This document shows positions 1 through 9,952 of a stretch of 64,000 bases of DNA, in pieces (position 1 is the first letter of the stretch; each line of letters begins with the position of its first letter). The DNA comes from Epiperipatus broadwayi. Its lineage: Eukaryota; Onychophora; Udeonychophora; Euonychophora; Peripatidae. The notes below the pieces were generated by a model. That model was not told where the DNA came from, made no database searches, and worked only from the letters and a program-made list of their open reading frames with translations. The stretch lies in contig JAQFVV010013074.1 of NCBI GenBank assembly GCA_028023455.1, positions 124,001 through 188,000 on the forward strand, given 5' to 3'. Both the position numbers and the translations under genes were made by a program.

Positions 1-635
1 ATCTTTCCTTCAACAACTTTAAAAAAAAAAAAAACTGAGCCTCTCTAAATAGTTTCATTCATTTATATTGCCAATCTTTGGTCAAAGAAACTGACCACCT
101 GCATATCTTATCTTGAGATAAAAGATAAAAAATCAGAGTTTGACAAGTTGATGTACTATCGCGATTTTACAAGAAAATTAATAATCACCTTTTACTTCCT
201 CAAAGCACCTCTCTCTCTTTAAAAAAAAAAAAATCTTAGATACAGATAAAAAGAATACAACAAAGCTGGCAATCTATAGCCCTTACAAATAGGTGTAAAA
301 GTGTTTTTGTGTTTATACAGACGTTCTTATTCTTTCACACTCTTTTGCACGTGTACATTTTCAAATCCCAATCTCTTATCTAGATCACTTTATTTGACAC
401 TTTCTTTCTGATCTGCTTTATTTTAATCAAAAATAAAACTAAATAACTGAATATATTAATTATTTAATAAGAAAATAACATATTAAAATATCATTTCTTA
501 CAACATTATATTCATTCACCACCTATTAATTTATCAACTATATATTACACATATAATATATGTATACATAAATCTATATATAATATAAAAGAATTTTTTT
601 TTCTCAATTAAATAATATATGTGTGGGACATGAGA

Positions 636-640
<5 letters not shown>
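1..640. other. AT-rich noncoding spacer
   Basis: Poly-A and poly-T runs and AT-rich sequence. I see no coding signal, RNA gene or recognisable repeat boundary here. Confidence 0.5.

Positions 641-686
<46 letters not shown>
641..686. repeat. (TA)n microsatellite
   Basis: About 46 bp of uninterrupted TA dinucleotides just beyond the 3' end of PLE-1. Confidence 0.95.
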
Positions 687-689
<3 letters not shown>

Positions 690-781
690 GAATATATATA
701 TGTAGAATACCCCTTATAAAATCATTATATATAAAAACAAATAATTAACAGTATAAACAATATTGTAGTTTAAATTCTTTT

Positions 782-820
782 AAAGCACTTTCTATTACAT
801 AGTAATTCTCATCAGCTTTA
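782..820 (-). ncRNA. possible degenerate hammerhead-like motif at the PLE-1 3' end
   Basis: On the minus strand there is CTGATGA, then a hairpin (ATTAC-TAT-GTAAT), then GAAAGTGC. The same place in PLE-2 has a perfect GATTAC-TAT-GTAATC hairpin, and PLE-3 has a third version. Order and spacing resemble a hammerhead core, but a stem I does not form well here. It overlaps the end of the coding region, so coding constraint could explain part of the conservation. Confidence 0.3.
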
Positions 821-1018
821 ACTGAATTTCAATTTTTTTTAAACTTAATGTTACATATATTTCCATAAGCTGTGTATGGCCATATTTGCAACTTTTCTAT
901 TAATAACATCATCCTTATATTTATTAATCAAAATTGCCTCTTTAATTTTCCTCTTTTTATGATTCCTTTCTTTCATTGATATTTTTATTTCATTACTATT
1001 AAATGTAAACCTATAATT

Positions 1019-1330
1019 TTAAGTTTTTTCATGGTCAAAAAATGCTGAAGCTGTACCAAATTGACTATTTTCATAATTTTTAATTCGATTATATAATAAT
1101 TGATGCTCCTTCAATCTTGTTTCCACAGAATATCTCGATTCACTGATATATAATTTTTGACATCCACGTGAAATCTGATAAATTATATTACTTCTTTGCA
1201 ATTTAGAAATTATACTCTTAGAATTATTAATCAATCGATTAACATTTGGAGAAACATAAAATGAAATATTATACTTTTCTTTAAATATTTTATTAATTAA
1301 TTTAGATTGCATGTTATTTATAAATGGCAT
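1019..1330 (-). pseudogene. PLE-1 GIY-YIG endonuclease domain
   Basis: This is the C-terminal endonuclease of a Penelope-like element, which nicks target DNA so that the adjoining RT can prime. About 103 residues are open. A PNVNRLINNSKSI-type linker is followed by IIYQIS, a Cys-containing segment, LYISES and RLKEH. This is the order of PLE GIY-YIG domains (GIY analogue, then YIG, then the Arg/Lys helix). The YIG motif reads YIS here and also in PLE-2, whereas PLE-3 has YIG. Downstream residues of the domain continue out of frame towards 850. It follows the RT part on the same strand. It is inactive as part of a broken element. Confidence 0.85.
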
Positions 1331-1907
1331 AGATATCCATTTTTTATTATCTAAGATAACATTGCAAACCCTCTTCTAATTATTAAATGAATTTACTGTA
1401 CACAAGATTTGGTTTTTATCATAACCAACCTTTAAAAATTCATTAGAAAAGAGTTTAATATTTAAAATTTTATCACTCTTATATTTACATAATTTATCAT
1501 TGTGATGCGAAATGATTTCAGACTTGCCATTTTATGTATCGTTGGAACACGTGATTTAAAATGAATATATCCTCTTTCTCCAATAGGTTTTTATAATTGA
1601 AATCAATAAAATCTCTAAATATTTGTAAATCCAAAAATTTTATTTTTCCATTCTGTTCATTCTCAATAGTCCATTCTAAATTATTTAAATTATTCATATT
1701 GTATAAAAGAACATCAATAATGTCTTTAGGACCACAAACAAAAACATCATCAACATATCTAGTATAAATCTTAATATCTTCAAAATTATAAGAATTCAAT
1801 ATAATATCTTCATATCTTGACAACATAAAATTACAAATTTGTGCTACCATAGGTAATCTCATTGGCCATCCTTTACCCATTTTATAAAACCTATCATTAT
1901 ATGCTGC
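1331..1907 (-). pseudogene. PLE-1 reverse transcriptase palm and thumb
   Basis: The second half of a PLE reverse transcriptase. On the minus strand, a G-W-P-M-x-LPM segment near 1880 corresponds to the family's G-x-PMG motif. It is followed by SRYEDII and the catalytic YVDDVF (about 1755-1770), then KFLDLQIF, a typical post-catalytic motif. Residues 1518-1880 are one open stretch. Beyond it the frame is lost, but FKSRVPTIHKMASLK-type coding can still be followed at about 1500-1560; PLE-2 lacks this segment. The N-terminal RT half is found at 8931-9541, separated by the LINE insertion. Confidence 0.88.
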
Positions 1908-1923
1908 AATAATATTATCATTT
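1907..1923. repeat. Target-site duplication, left copy
   Basis: CAATAATATTATCATTT (17 bp) occurs here and again exactly at 8914-8930. Left of it the PLE-1 sequence ends, and right of the second copy PLE-1 resumes. This marks 1924-8913 as one insertion into PLE-1. Confidence 0.93.
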
Positions 1924-2035
1924 TATATTCCACTAGATGGCGTTAGTTGACTTAGTCTATATGGTAATGATGCATTATATGTTAGTAAAAAGATATTAGA
2001 TTACTTAGAAAAAGCTCAAAGGGAAGTAGGAAGAT

Positions 2036-2284
2036 ATGCATTGGACAGCAAGGGAGGCAAATCAAGGAGAAATGGGATGGTCAAGTTTTCATATGAGAGA
2101 TGCAAAAAGTAAAATGAAAATGTTTGGTAGATTGCAGTTTATGGATAATAAAAGAATAGCTAAAATAGTATTTAATTGGGTTATGAGTAAAGGGCAGGTA
2201 ACAAGATGGGTGAGAAAGGTAATGCGGTATGTAAAAGATTTGGATAAAGAATTTATATCAGTATATTATGGGATATTGTGTTAA
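2036..2284 (+). pseudogene. LINE A ORF2 fragment (post-RT region)
   Basis: About 80 codons with EMGWSSF, FGRLQFMD and a Trp-rich stretch, as seen in the region between RT and the C-terminal zinc motif of many LINEs. Coding similarity upstream (LDYLEKAQREVGRYAL) is in another frame, so there is a frameshift at about 2035. The next fragment follows in a further frame with a 17-base overlap. Confidence 0.7.
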
Positions 2285-2786
2285 GAGGATTATTGAGTGT
2301 TATAGTAGTAAGGAATGGGATAAAAGAATAAATGTATTAATAAAGACTAGAAAGTTAGAGAGATGGAGAAATAATATGGAGAGTAAAAAGAGTTTAAATA
2401 TATATAGAAATAAACAGAATATTAGGTGTGAGTTAATATATGATAATAGTAAGGAAAGTAGTTTATTGTTTAAGGCTCGAATGGGATCTTTAGCTACAAA
2501 AGAATATACATGTAAATGGAAAAATATGGGTGATTTATTTTGTAAATTATGTAAGGAAGGAATTGAAAATATTAGGCATTTGTTAATTGAATGTAAATGT
2601 TTGAAAACAGAAAGGGTACATATAATGAAGTTGTGGAAAAATAAATATGAAAAGAGTGATTATACAGAAAGTGAATTATTGGTTTTTATGCTGGGTTTGG
2701 GAAAAGATAAGGGGGATTTAGATATAAAGGTTATAGAGTTGACAAAAATTATGTTGTGGAAATGGGATAGAGCAGATTATGGGTAA
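2268..2786 (+). pseudogene. LINE A ORF2 C-terminus with zinc-like motif
   Basis: 172 codons. LLFKARMGSLATKEY precedes CKLCKEG with a downstream HLLIECKC, that is, a Cys-x2-Cys ... His-x4-Cys motif typical of LINE ORF2 C-termini. A paralogous copy (43541-43738, minus) keeps the same motif with Cys-to-Tyr and other changes. It ends at a stop just before the 3' UTR. It is non-functional because the upstream RT is missing. Confidence 0.78.
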
Positions 2787-2881
2787 ATTTAGAGTGGAGA
2801 ATGTAAAAGAAAGTGGCCAACAGGTTTATCTGGGCATAATTGCTGAGATATTCTTGACTTCGTTTAAGGAGAAGCCATAAT

Positions 2882-2911
2882 ACATCACATCATCACATCA
2901 CATCACATCAC
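2882..2911 (+). repeat. ATCAC-type 3' tail of LINE A
   Basis: Repeats of CATCA/ATCAC end LINE A and abut the start of LINE B with no target-site copy between them. Confidence 0.8.
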
Positions 2912-3029
2912 GTATCGTTGGGATTTAAAGTTACTCTTTTTTGCTTTATATGCTTGAAATTTACTAAAAAAAAACTTTGTAAGTACAAGGTAGGTGCTGT
3001 TCTTCCAAATTACCTCTTTTTTGTTAAAA

Positions 3030-4481
3030 ATGAGTGGTTCTAAGAAACGTTTAGAATCATCGACGCTCAATAGAAAAGAATCTTCGAATGTAAACAAAAA
3101 AACAAATGTTAAAAGTGACTCTTTAATGCATTGTTCAAGCTCTGTCATTAATAGATCAAAAGCTTCAAGTATGCAAGATTTAACAAGAGCAGATAGTTTA
3201 AAACCGCTTTTTAAAGTTAAAAATGTCTCTAGTAAAATTCAGAATATCAATGCTAAAAAGAAAATGCTATCCGTGACTTCTAATGCGAATTCAAGTTGCC
3301 AAAAAAATAGAGACATTCAAAAGACTAACAACATATATATTTTTGATGGATCTAAAAAAAACATTTCTTTACAAGCCAGTGGACATGATTTTATCTCACA
3401 TAGAACACGCTCACGGATAAAAGATTTTGCCAAATTAAATGGTATGCATTCTTCTAATAAAGATTTATTGAAGCAGCTATCTCCAAGGCATAATAATTTA
3501 AAGACTGTTGCTAGTTCTTCTTTGTCCAAGCCTTTGCAGACCTTGCACCATAAAAAATTATCAGTTTCAGTTGGTGATATTACCACTACATCATCTGACT
3601 TGGAGTATAATATCAGGTCTTATGAAACATTACTAGCCAAAGATAAATCTCAAGTAATGGATGTTGCTTTGCAGGCAAATTGTGTTCTAGCAGATGCAAA
3701 TTCTGACAGAGTAAAAAACATTCATTTAGAAACTTCTGATTTAATTACTTCTAGTCCGCCTCTATCTTCTAGTAAACTATCAATGTATTTGCCTGCAGTA
3801 CCACAATTTTCTATTGCTTCTAATGCCATTCAACATTCTATGAAACAGAATTTGAGATCTTTACATTTGAATGATTTTTCATTATCTGATACTCTTTTAC
3901 ATTGTTCTGAATCTAATTCTTTGAATGGAAATTTGCTTCTTTCAGATAAAAAAACTTCAGTTCAGAAACAGGATATTTCCTTTCCTACTTTGAAAGAAAA
4001 TACAACACAAGTGTATAATATTCAGGTTAAAAAGAAAAGTTATGCTCATGTTCTTAATAATAATGTAGTCTCTGAACTTGCACAATCACAGTCAGACAAA
4101 TTTGGTTATTTAGATCTGAATGATGAAGAACAAATAATGTCAGATGTTTCTGCAGATACATCCATATTGAATTTCTCTAATCATAAAGATTTGGTTGATG
4201 AACATCAAAATATAAGTGTTCAATTTAATTCTAGGATACCAGTGGTTTTATTCAATTCTTTTTTACACTTTTCTAATAGCAATACTTTGATTCTTACAAC
4301 TACAGACAGTAATTGTCAGCTTTATAACTTCCCTGTTGATGAGTTTTTCCAGTTGTTGAAGGATTTGAAACTTGGTGATGCTATCAAGAGGCTATATCAT
4401 CACGCTAATAAACGTTACATCATATTGGAGTTTCACATGTCTTGGAGAAGGAAAAGTTTAGAAGACAACAGCTTTTATTAA
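3030..4481 (+). pseudogene. LINE B ORF1, N-terminal part
   Basis: About 480 codons of a Ser/Asn/Lys-rich, low-complexity protein beginning MSGSKKRLESS. I chose the ATG at 3030 because it starts the basic, hydrophilic protein; an upstream ATG at 2994 adds only a short hydrophobic stretch. Basic patches near the start would suit RNA binding. No folded domain is recognisable in most of it. The last about 100 residues (VVLFNSFLHFSNS onward) look more ordered and lead into the next frame, where the zinc-knuckle region lies. The frame ends at 4481 because of a frameshift at about 4440-4480. Confidence 0.7.
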
Positions 4482-5479
4482 ATCACAGATTTTTAGTTGT
4501 TATTGATATGGACAGGCCTAGGCTAGCTTTTGGTCTTGTGAGAAATTGTTATCCCAATTTTGGAGCTAAGGATCTTCAGAGGCAATGTTCTAATTTAGGT
4601 GAAATAACTCAATTTAAATATCTTACTGAGAAAAGAGTTGGTTTAGAGTTACTCAGCAACTCAGCTGCTTTTACTTTAAAGTTAAATAAAGGTCTTGCTT
4701 TGATTGATATTCCATCTACTTTAGAGACTGATAAAGGTCCAATACATATCTCTATCAAAGGTTTACAACCTCAATGTTTTGTTTGTAAGGAGAGGACTCA
4801 TCTTGTTAAAGATTGTCCAAAGGGGTTTTGCAATATTTGCAAGCTTAAGAAAACATGTACTTATAGATGTAGTCCTATAGTTTTGCAAGATTTGCAAAAG
4901 CAGCATTTGAGTGAACATATCACTGTGCAACAATCTGATGTTACTCTTTCATCTCCACCACAAGTTTCTACTGATTTAAGTAAGGTCAGTGGGTCTGTTG
5001 TTTCTATTCCGACTGACATTACTCATTCATCACTTGACTCATCTCATACAGTTCAAAATGAGGATATGTTATTGAAGGAGAATAGGTTTAACATTCAGTC
5101 TACTCTTGGTTGTCCATCTTTGCAAGATCAAGCACTTATAACTGATATTAGTTCTTCTAACAATAAAAGGAAGATTTATGATTCTTCAGAGTTGCAACTT
5201 GAAAATAATTTTTCTAATCCTGATTCTAATACTGCACCCTCTGTCTTGAAAACTAATTTGACTAGACGTTCAAAGAGTTCTAGAAAAAAGGACATTAAAA
5301 AAAGTAAATGGTCGGGAGATAAAAGTTCTCAGCAGTTAGATCTTTCGCTGTCACCTTCTCCTCAAAATGATTCTATTTTTACTTTAAATAACGGTCCTTC
5401 ATCTCCATTATCTCATACTTCTGATCCCAATTCACAAATTAATCTTATACCTGAATTCTTCACAGATGATTTGCATTAA
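4442..5479 (+). pseudogene. LINE B ORF1, zinc-knuckle part
   Basis: Continuation of ORF1 in another frame; it opens at a TTG, not an ATG, so it is not a separate gene. It reads VVIDMDRPRLAFGLVRNCYPNFG, then a 50-residue ordered region, then CFVCKERTHLVKDC followed by CNICKLKKTC and a further Cys. That gives a CCHC knuckle (C-x2-C-x4-H-x4-C) and a second Cys cluster. Such knuckles in LINE ORF1 proteins bind the element RNA. The C-terminal 200 residues are Ser/Asn-rich again, with a basic KSSRKKDIKKSKW patch. A stop at 5477-5479 closes ORF1 before the AT microsatellite. Confidence 0.78.
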
Positions 5480-5488
5480 TATTTTCTC

Positions 5489-5491
<3 letters not shown>

Positions 5492-5568
<77 letters not shown>
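5492..5568. repeat. (AT)n microsatellite between LINE B ORF1 and ORF2
   Basis: About 77 bp of uninterrupted AT fills the space between the ORF1 stop (5479) and the ORF2 ATG (5567). The ATG is formed by the last repeat unit. Confidence 0.95.
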
Positions 5569-5572
<4 letters not shown>

Positions 5573-6436
5573 CTGCTTAATGTTATTGCTGTTAATGTTA
5601 GAGGTTTAAATTCTATTTCTAGAGTTTATGCTATAATGCATTGGCTTCAGAAATGCAATTTTCATATTGCATGCTTTGGAGAGACAAAGCTACATAATCA
5701 TTCCAGTTATCGAATTCGTGATTTAATGCAAAATCTTGTTTCATTTTATTATGTTCCTAATATATCTGCTTCATCTGGTGTCACTTTGCTTGTAAGTAAG
5801 CATCTTGCTTTTAATGATATCAAAATCATGCATTTGGATCATAATTTTTTGATGACCAATATTACATTTGGAAGTTTTACTCTGAATATCATTTATTTAT
5901 ATGTTAAGAGTGAGTTCCTCTTTGCTCATTCTATATTTAATAAAATTAATTCTCTTTTGTCTTCAAATTCTTATCCAACTATATTTCTTGGTGATTTCAA
6001 TATGTGTTACATGCATTTTAATAATAAATTCCTACATCTTTTTAATAGAGTATTTTTATCTGGTGAAGTATGTTTTCCTCTTAATGCATTTTCCTTTTAT
6101 ACTCATTGCACCACTTCTTTAATTGATCTTCTTTACTATTCTCCTGAGCTTTACCTTGACATTTTAGCAAAGCTTCAGGTTGTTCCTTTCTCGGATCATT
6201 TGGCTATGCATGTTGCATTGTTGATTGATACTTCCTTTGTTGCTCAGTCTCATAGTTCTCTTACAATAAGGCTCTTAAATAAATTAACAGCTCCTGCTTC
6301 AATTTTTTCAGAGGCATATATTCTTTTTAGAAAAGTGGATATTCTTTCATTACCTGCCATATCGGCATGGTCTTCTTTTGTTGGTATTCTCAGTTCTATT
6401 ATTAATTCTTATACTAGAAAGACAAAAGGTCCATAG
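5567..6436 (+). pseudogene. LINE B ORF2: AP-type endonuclease domain
   Basis: The N-terminal endonuclease of a LINE, which nicks the target strand for target-primed reverse transcription. From the start there is NVRGLN, then ACFGETKLH (catalytic Glu), then FLGDFN (Asp, Asn) and FSDHLAM (catalytic Asp-His). All key motifs are present. The frame closes at TAG 6434-6436, but the next open stretch is in the same frame, so this is a single premature stop within one ORF2. The ATG at 5567 sits directly on the preceding AT repeat. Confidence 0.85.
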
Positions 6437-7620
6437 TTTTTACTTAAGCAATTGGATGATATTTCATCCAAACTTTATAATCTTTCTTCTTTTGATTCTA
6501 CCATTGAAAATATTATGCAACTTAAAGTGCAGTATCATGATATACAGAAATCTCTTGCTCATTATGTGGCTATTAAACGGTCTAAAATTTTTCTTCAAAA
6601 TCATCATAACTGGACACGAAGTTATATTAGATGGGCTTTAGGTGCTTATTCTAAACCTACTCCATTAATGATTGACACAGGAAATAAAGTATGTTCTGGC
6701 CCTATTATGTTGCTTGAACTATGTAATCATTTTAAAACTAAGCTTCAAATGTTGCCTTTTAGAATTGGCGACATCTGGAATGAATCTGAGCTTGATTCTA
6801 GTCATAATATAACTGAAACTATGATTATTCAAAAATTAAATTCTTTTCCAGACAATATACATCCTGGGATTCATGGTATTCCCAGGTTTGTCCTTCTTCA
6901 TCTTTCATTTGTTACAGCTCCAATAGTTCGTAATATGGTTGATATTCTAGCTAACAATTTTGTAAATATTCCTGATCTCTATCCGGTGGTGATGGTCCCT
7001 TTTCTTAAGAAGAAATTAACTCCTTCTCCATTATCTAATATTCGTCCTATTTCTATGACACCTCTTTTGATAAAGACTATTGAATCTATTGTTAAAGATC
7101 ATATACAAAATAATATTTATCTTCATTTATCAAAATTTCAATTTGCAAAGAAGGGTCATTCAACAACTGAAGCTGTTCAGCTTTTTCTTCTTATTATTGA
7201 GTATATTAGGCATCATAATAAATCAAAACCTGTGGTCATTCAATTGGACTTCACATCAGCCTTTGATTGTGTTCTGCCTTCTGTTTTGTTTCAGACTCTT
7301 CGGGATTATCAGGTTCCTACTCCATATGTCCCTATTATAGCCAGTCTTCTACTTAACAGGTCCATCTTTACTTCATTGGATGGTAAACTTGCAGATGGTT
7401 TTCATCTGCATCTCTCAGTGACACAGGGATCTCCTCTTGCCACATTATGTTTTATTACATATTTAAATCTGTTACTTTTACAGATAGAATATAAACTGCC
7501 TAGTATCTATGTTCCTGCTCTTAAACAGACTATTCATCATATTTCTTATGTAGATGATGTCTCTGTCTTTCTTCCTGATAGATCTTTTTTCTGGCTTTGT
7601 TGCAAATATTGGACTCTTTT
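6437..7620 (+). pseudogene. LINE B ORF2: reverse transcriptase domain
   Basis: In frame with the endonuclease after one stop codon. RT motifs appear in order: PFLKKK, then SNIRPISMTPLLIKTIE, KFQFAKKGHSTTEA, VIQLDFTSAFDCV (catalytic Asp), SVTQGSPLATLCF and SYVDDVSVF (catalytic Asp pair). The sequence drifts out of frame at about 7590-7620 and continues in the 7597-7935 frame. The palm residues are intact, so the decay is mainly frame damage. Confidence 0.85.
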
Positions 7621-7935
7621 TCTAATACTTTTAATCTTCATATTAATGTTACAAAATCCGCAATGTGGAAAATTAAATCTGGTTTATCAATTATTTTCAC
7701 TTTCACAGCCAAGCCTCAATCTTTCCTTGGTTTTCCAATAGTTTTATCTCGTTCAGTAATTACAAGGCAGATTCAAAATATTATTCTTGATAAAACAAAA
7801 AGGATAGTTGCATCATTTGTTAATATAAATATTTCACTTATGGGTAAGGTTACACTCTTGAACTCTTTGGTATATTCAAGGCTTAGTTATTATTTACCAA
7901 TTATTAGGCAACAAAGTGTTTTGAGAGGGCTATAA
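7597..7935 (+). pseudogene. LINE B ORF2: thumb region
   Basis: A segment frameshifted relative to the RT. FSNTFNLHINVTKSAMW is the conserved Leu-x-Ile-Asn ... Lys-Ser step after the catalytic motif. It is followed by FLGFPIVLSRSVI and KVTLLNSLVYSRLSYYLP, a layout seen in L1/Tx1-type LINEs. It ends with a stop near 7933; coding resumes in a third frame close to 7950-8001. Confidence 0.75.
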
Positions 7936-8723
7936 ATTCACTTTGTTCAAAATTATTTTGAAAAAACAAGGTCGTAGCCATCAGTATTGCTAAAATTCAA
8001 ATGCCAAAGCTTTTAAATGGTCTAGGTTTGCACTCAGTCTCAACTCTATATCTTCAGAGATCTATATCTTTTCTTCATGTAACTTGTCTAAAGCTTGCTC
8101 AGTTATCCCTTCCTTTGGTTATTGATCCTACAGATACGCCACCTCCATTTTCAAGTTATTGGATTGCTGATTTATGGAAGTCAGTTATTAAGTCGATACC
8201 CTCGGTTCAAGTTGTGCTTGATGGGAAATTGTCATTCTGGGATGTTTATAAATTAAAATTTCCACATTATACTCCTCTTTTGACTTCATTAGGTGTTTCA
8301 AATAAAGTTCTCTTGCGTAAAATGAAACTTCTTTTCATTGAAGCAAGACATGTTGATTTTGTACTTAAACTAAATTTAAATGCACTCCCAACAAGTTATT
8401 TTTTAGTGACCAGCAGAGGCTTCATTAGGATTTCGTCTCAGTGTCAGTTGTGTAGATTATATGATGAGACAATTCTCCATATTTTCTATATCTGTCCTGT
8501 TCTTAAGTCGATTAGGGACTTTATTGTTGTGAATGTCTCTCTGGATCTTAGGGATGCTCTTTCTGTTTCTAACACTCTTAAGAAGGGATCGTTTGCAGCA
8601 ATAAGATTATCTATCTTTATAACATTTTCTTTATGGTTGACACATTGCAGGCTCATCTTTGGTCATTCTCAGGACTCGGCTCTAAGTGTCTTTATTAAGC
8701 TTCTTGATCAAGTCAAGCAGTGA
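7936..8723 (+). pseudogene. LINE B ORF2: C-terminal domain with zinc-like motif
   Basis: 240 codons from about 8001. It begins KLLNGLGLHSV, matching the GGLGL step in LINE C-termini. The middle has DPTDTPPPFSSYW, which is closely mirrored by the diverged copy at 48833-49365. The end carries CQLC, then H and C about 15 residues on (C-x2-C ... H-x4-C). Stop at 8721-8723. The 7936-8000 stretch is out of frame but still coding-like. Confidence 0.78.
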
Positions 8724-8913
8724 GACTCTCTGCTTTCACCTGTGAGTCTACATGATGATACTTGGGTGAAAGTTTTATTTTCCTCTTAATCTTATTAAGA
8801 TACCCTTTTCTCTACATTGACTTTTTCAAGTTTCATTCTGAATGCTATGTAAATTTTTATAAAGTTTAACTGTATATTACTATGTTACTATGTTTAATAA
8901 ATATATTTTAAAA
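8724..8913 (+). other. LINE B 3' UTR and 3' end
   Basis: AT-rich untranslated end, with AATAAATATATTTTAAAA at about 8896-8913 immediately before the right target duplication. It is a weak A-rich rather than a pure poly-A tail. Confidence 0.7.
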
Positions 8914-8930
8914 CAATAATATTATCATTT
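8914..8930. repeat. Target-site duplication, right copy
   Basis: Exact 17-bp repeat of 1907-1923. PLE-1 sequence (ATAAATTTTAGTG...) resumes directly after it and matches PLE-2. Confidence 0.93.
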
Positions 8931-9541
8931 ATAAATTTTAGTGATTTAATAATAAAATTATTAAATGCTTATTTACCGACATATTAATTCATTCAATTTC
9001 AATTAAATTTATAGATTCAAGATGATCAATTGATCCATGTAATTCTGTTACATCCAATGAAGCTAACAATAATTATCATTTATTTTTATATTTTTAATTT
9101 TATCAACAAATTCATAAGAAGATGTAATTGTATATCTTACAACACCCAACATATCTTCCAACAGTTTACCAATATATTTAGCTGTTTTATATGTAAATGA
9201 TCCACCAAAATCAATCATTGGTCTAAGAGAATTTCCTACTTTTTGAAGTTTAATGTTAGCAAATATTCTGGGGCATATAGACGTAGATGGATATATTTCA
9301 TAATATGTACAATCATTCATAAAATGACTTTTTTAGCCTTCTTTAAAATATTATTTATAAATTTCACATGTTGTTCCTCCATGTTATAACTATCAATATC
9401 AAATCCCAATTTACTCATTTGTGTTTTAATTTTATCATTATATGCATCTTTTTTAATAAAACACATCCATAAACCTTTATCTTCTTTCAAACATATATTT
9501 TGATAAGAAAATTGACTTTTTATATAATTGTTATTATCCAA
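8931..9541 (-). pseudogene. PLE-1 reverse transcriptase N-terminal part
   Basis: Minus-strand coding in two overlapping frames (9541-9317 and 9320-9063, then on to 8931). It has QNICLKEDKGLWMCFIKK, the DKG motif characteristic of PLE RTs, then CPRIFANIKLQKVGNSLRPM with IDFGGSFTYKTAKYIGKLL, the PLE counterpart of RT motif 2. Similarity to PLE-2 protein is close but not identical, so both copies have accumulated changes separately. The 5' end is truncated at about 9541, where PLE-2 begins in the opposite direction. Confidence 0.85.
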
Positions 9542-9852
9542 ATAGTTATGTTGATGATAATTACGTGAATTTAACAGATGAAAAAATTAGTTTTACACAA
9601 AAATATATTTTACAATATGTTTCAAATTATGTAGGAAGTGTATGGAAAGATTATAATATGGAATTGATTACTTCAGTGCAGAACATTTTTGATGATAATA
9701 TGAATTTACAAGATTGTAATAATATTATTAAGGAGATTTCTAAATATAAAATAACTAATAGATATTATTGGTCATGGAATTATGCTATTTCTGATTTTAA
9801 AAATCTTAGAACTGAGCAAAATATATGTTTGAAAGAAGTTAAAGGTTTATAG
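9542..9852 (+). pseudogene. PLE-2 N-terminal region of the RT
   Basis: About 95 open codons (no ATG; the open stretch runs from the junction with PLE-1). It ends with EQNICLKEVKGL, equivalent to the PLE-1 EDKGL motif, with the Asp changed to Val, then a stop. This N-terminal region is absent from PLE-1. It is Tyr/Asn-rich with no other recognisable motif. Confidence 0.7.
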
Positions 9853-9952
9853 ATATGTTTTATTAAAAAGATGCATGAATGATAAAATTGAAACACAAAT
9901 GAGTAAATTGGGATTTGATATTATTGATAGTTATAACATGGAGGGATAACAT

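Larger units (their letters stand above)
1924..2911 (+). mobile_element. LINE A: 5'-truncated non-LTR retrotransposon 3' end
   Basis: The last third of a LINE ORF2 with its 3' UTR. Recognisable are an LEKAQREVGRYAL-like segment (about 1985-2035), GEMGWSSF with FGRLQFMD (2036-2284), and a Cys-His zinc-like motif, C-x2-C-x8-H-x4-C (about 2540-2600). The 3' UTR ends in an ATCAC/CATCA simple-repeat tail (2882-2911). A second copy of this 3' end, including the tail style, lies on minus at 43316-43738, which confirms the element boundary. The layout resembles I/Ingi-type LINEs, but the clade is not certain. Confidence 0.8.
2912..8913 (+). mobile_element. LINE B: near full-length two-ORF non-LTR retrotransposon
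   Basis: About 6 kb: a short 5' UTR, ORF1 (3030-5479, one frameshift), an AT microsatellite between the ORFs, ORF2 (5567-8723; AP endonuclease, RT, C-terminal zinc motif), a 3' UTR and an A/T-rich end. The post-RT segment (SFLGFPIVL, then a segment ending KVTLLNSLVYSRLSYYLP) resembles the L1/Tx1 group; the clade is inferred. It carries at least one in-frame stop and two frameshifts in ORF2, so it is dead. A diverged relative lies on minus at 48480-49365. The right flank is the second copy of the 17-bp target duplication. Confidence 0.88.
728..9541 (-). mobile_element. PLE-1: Penelope-like retroelement, minus strand, split by a LINE
   Basis: A Penelope-like element read right to left. The reverse transcriptase N-terminal part lies at about 8931-9541. 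RT palm and thumb plus the GIY-YIG endonuclease lie at 1019-1907, and a 3' tail runs to about 728. The two halves become contiguous when the 1924-8913 insertion is removed, as PLE-2 shows: it carries the same protein order uninterrupted. The 3' end of PLE-1 (728-850) matches the 3' end of PLE-2 (about 11420-11536). The element has frameshifts and stops, is 5'-truncated at about 9541, and is not functional. Confidence 0.88.

Noticed and set aside
2994-3148. Minus-strand frames opposite LINE B ORF1 (2903-3148, 3317-3586)
   Set aside because: Shadows of the ORF1 coding sequence.
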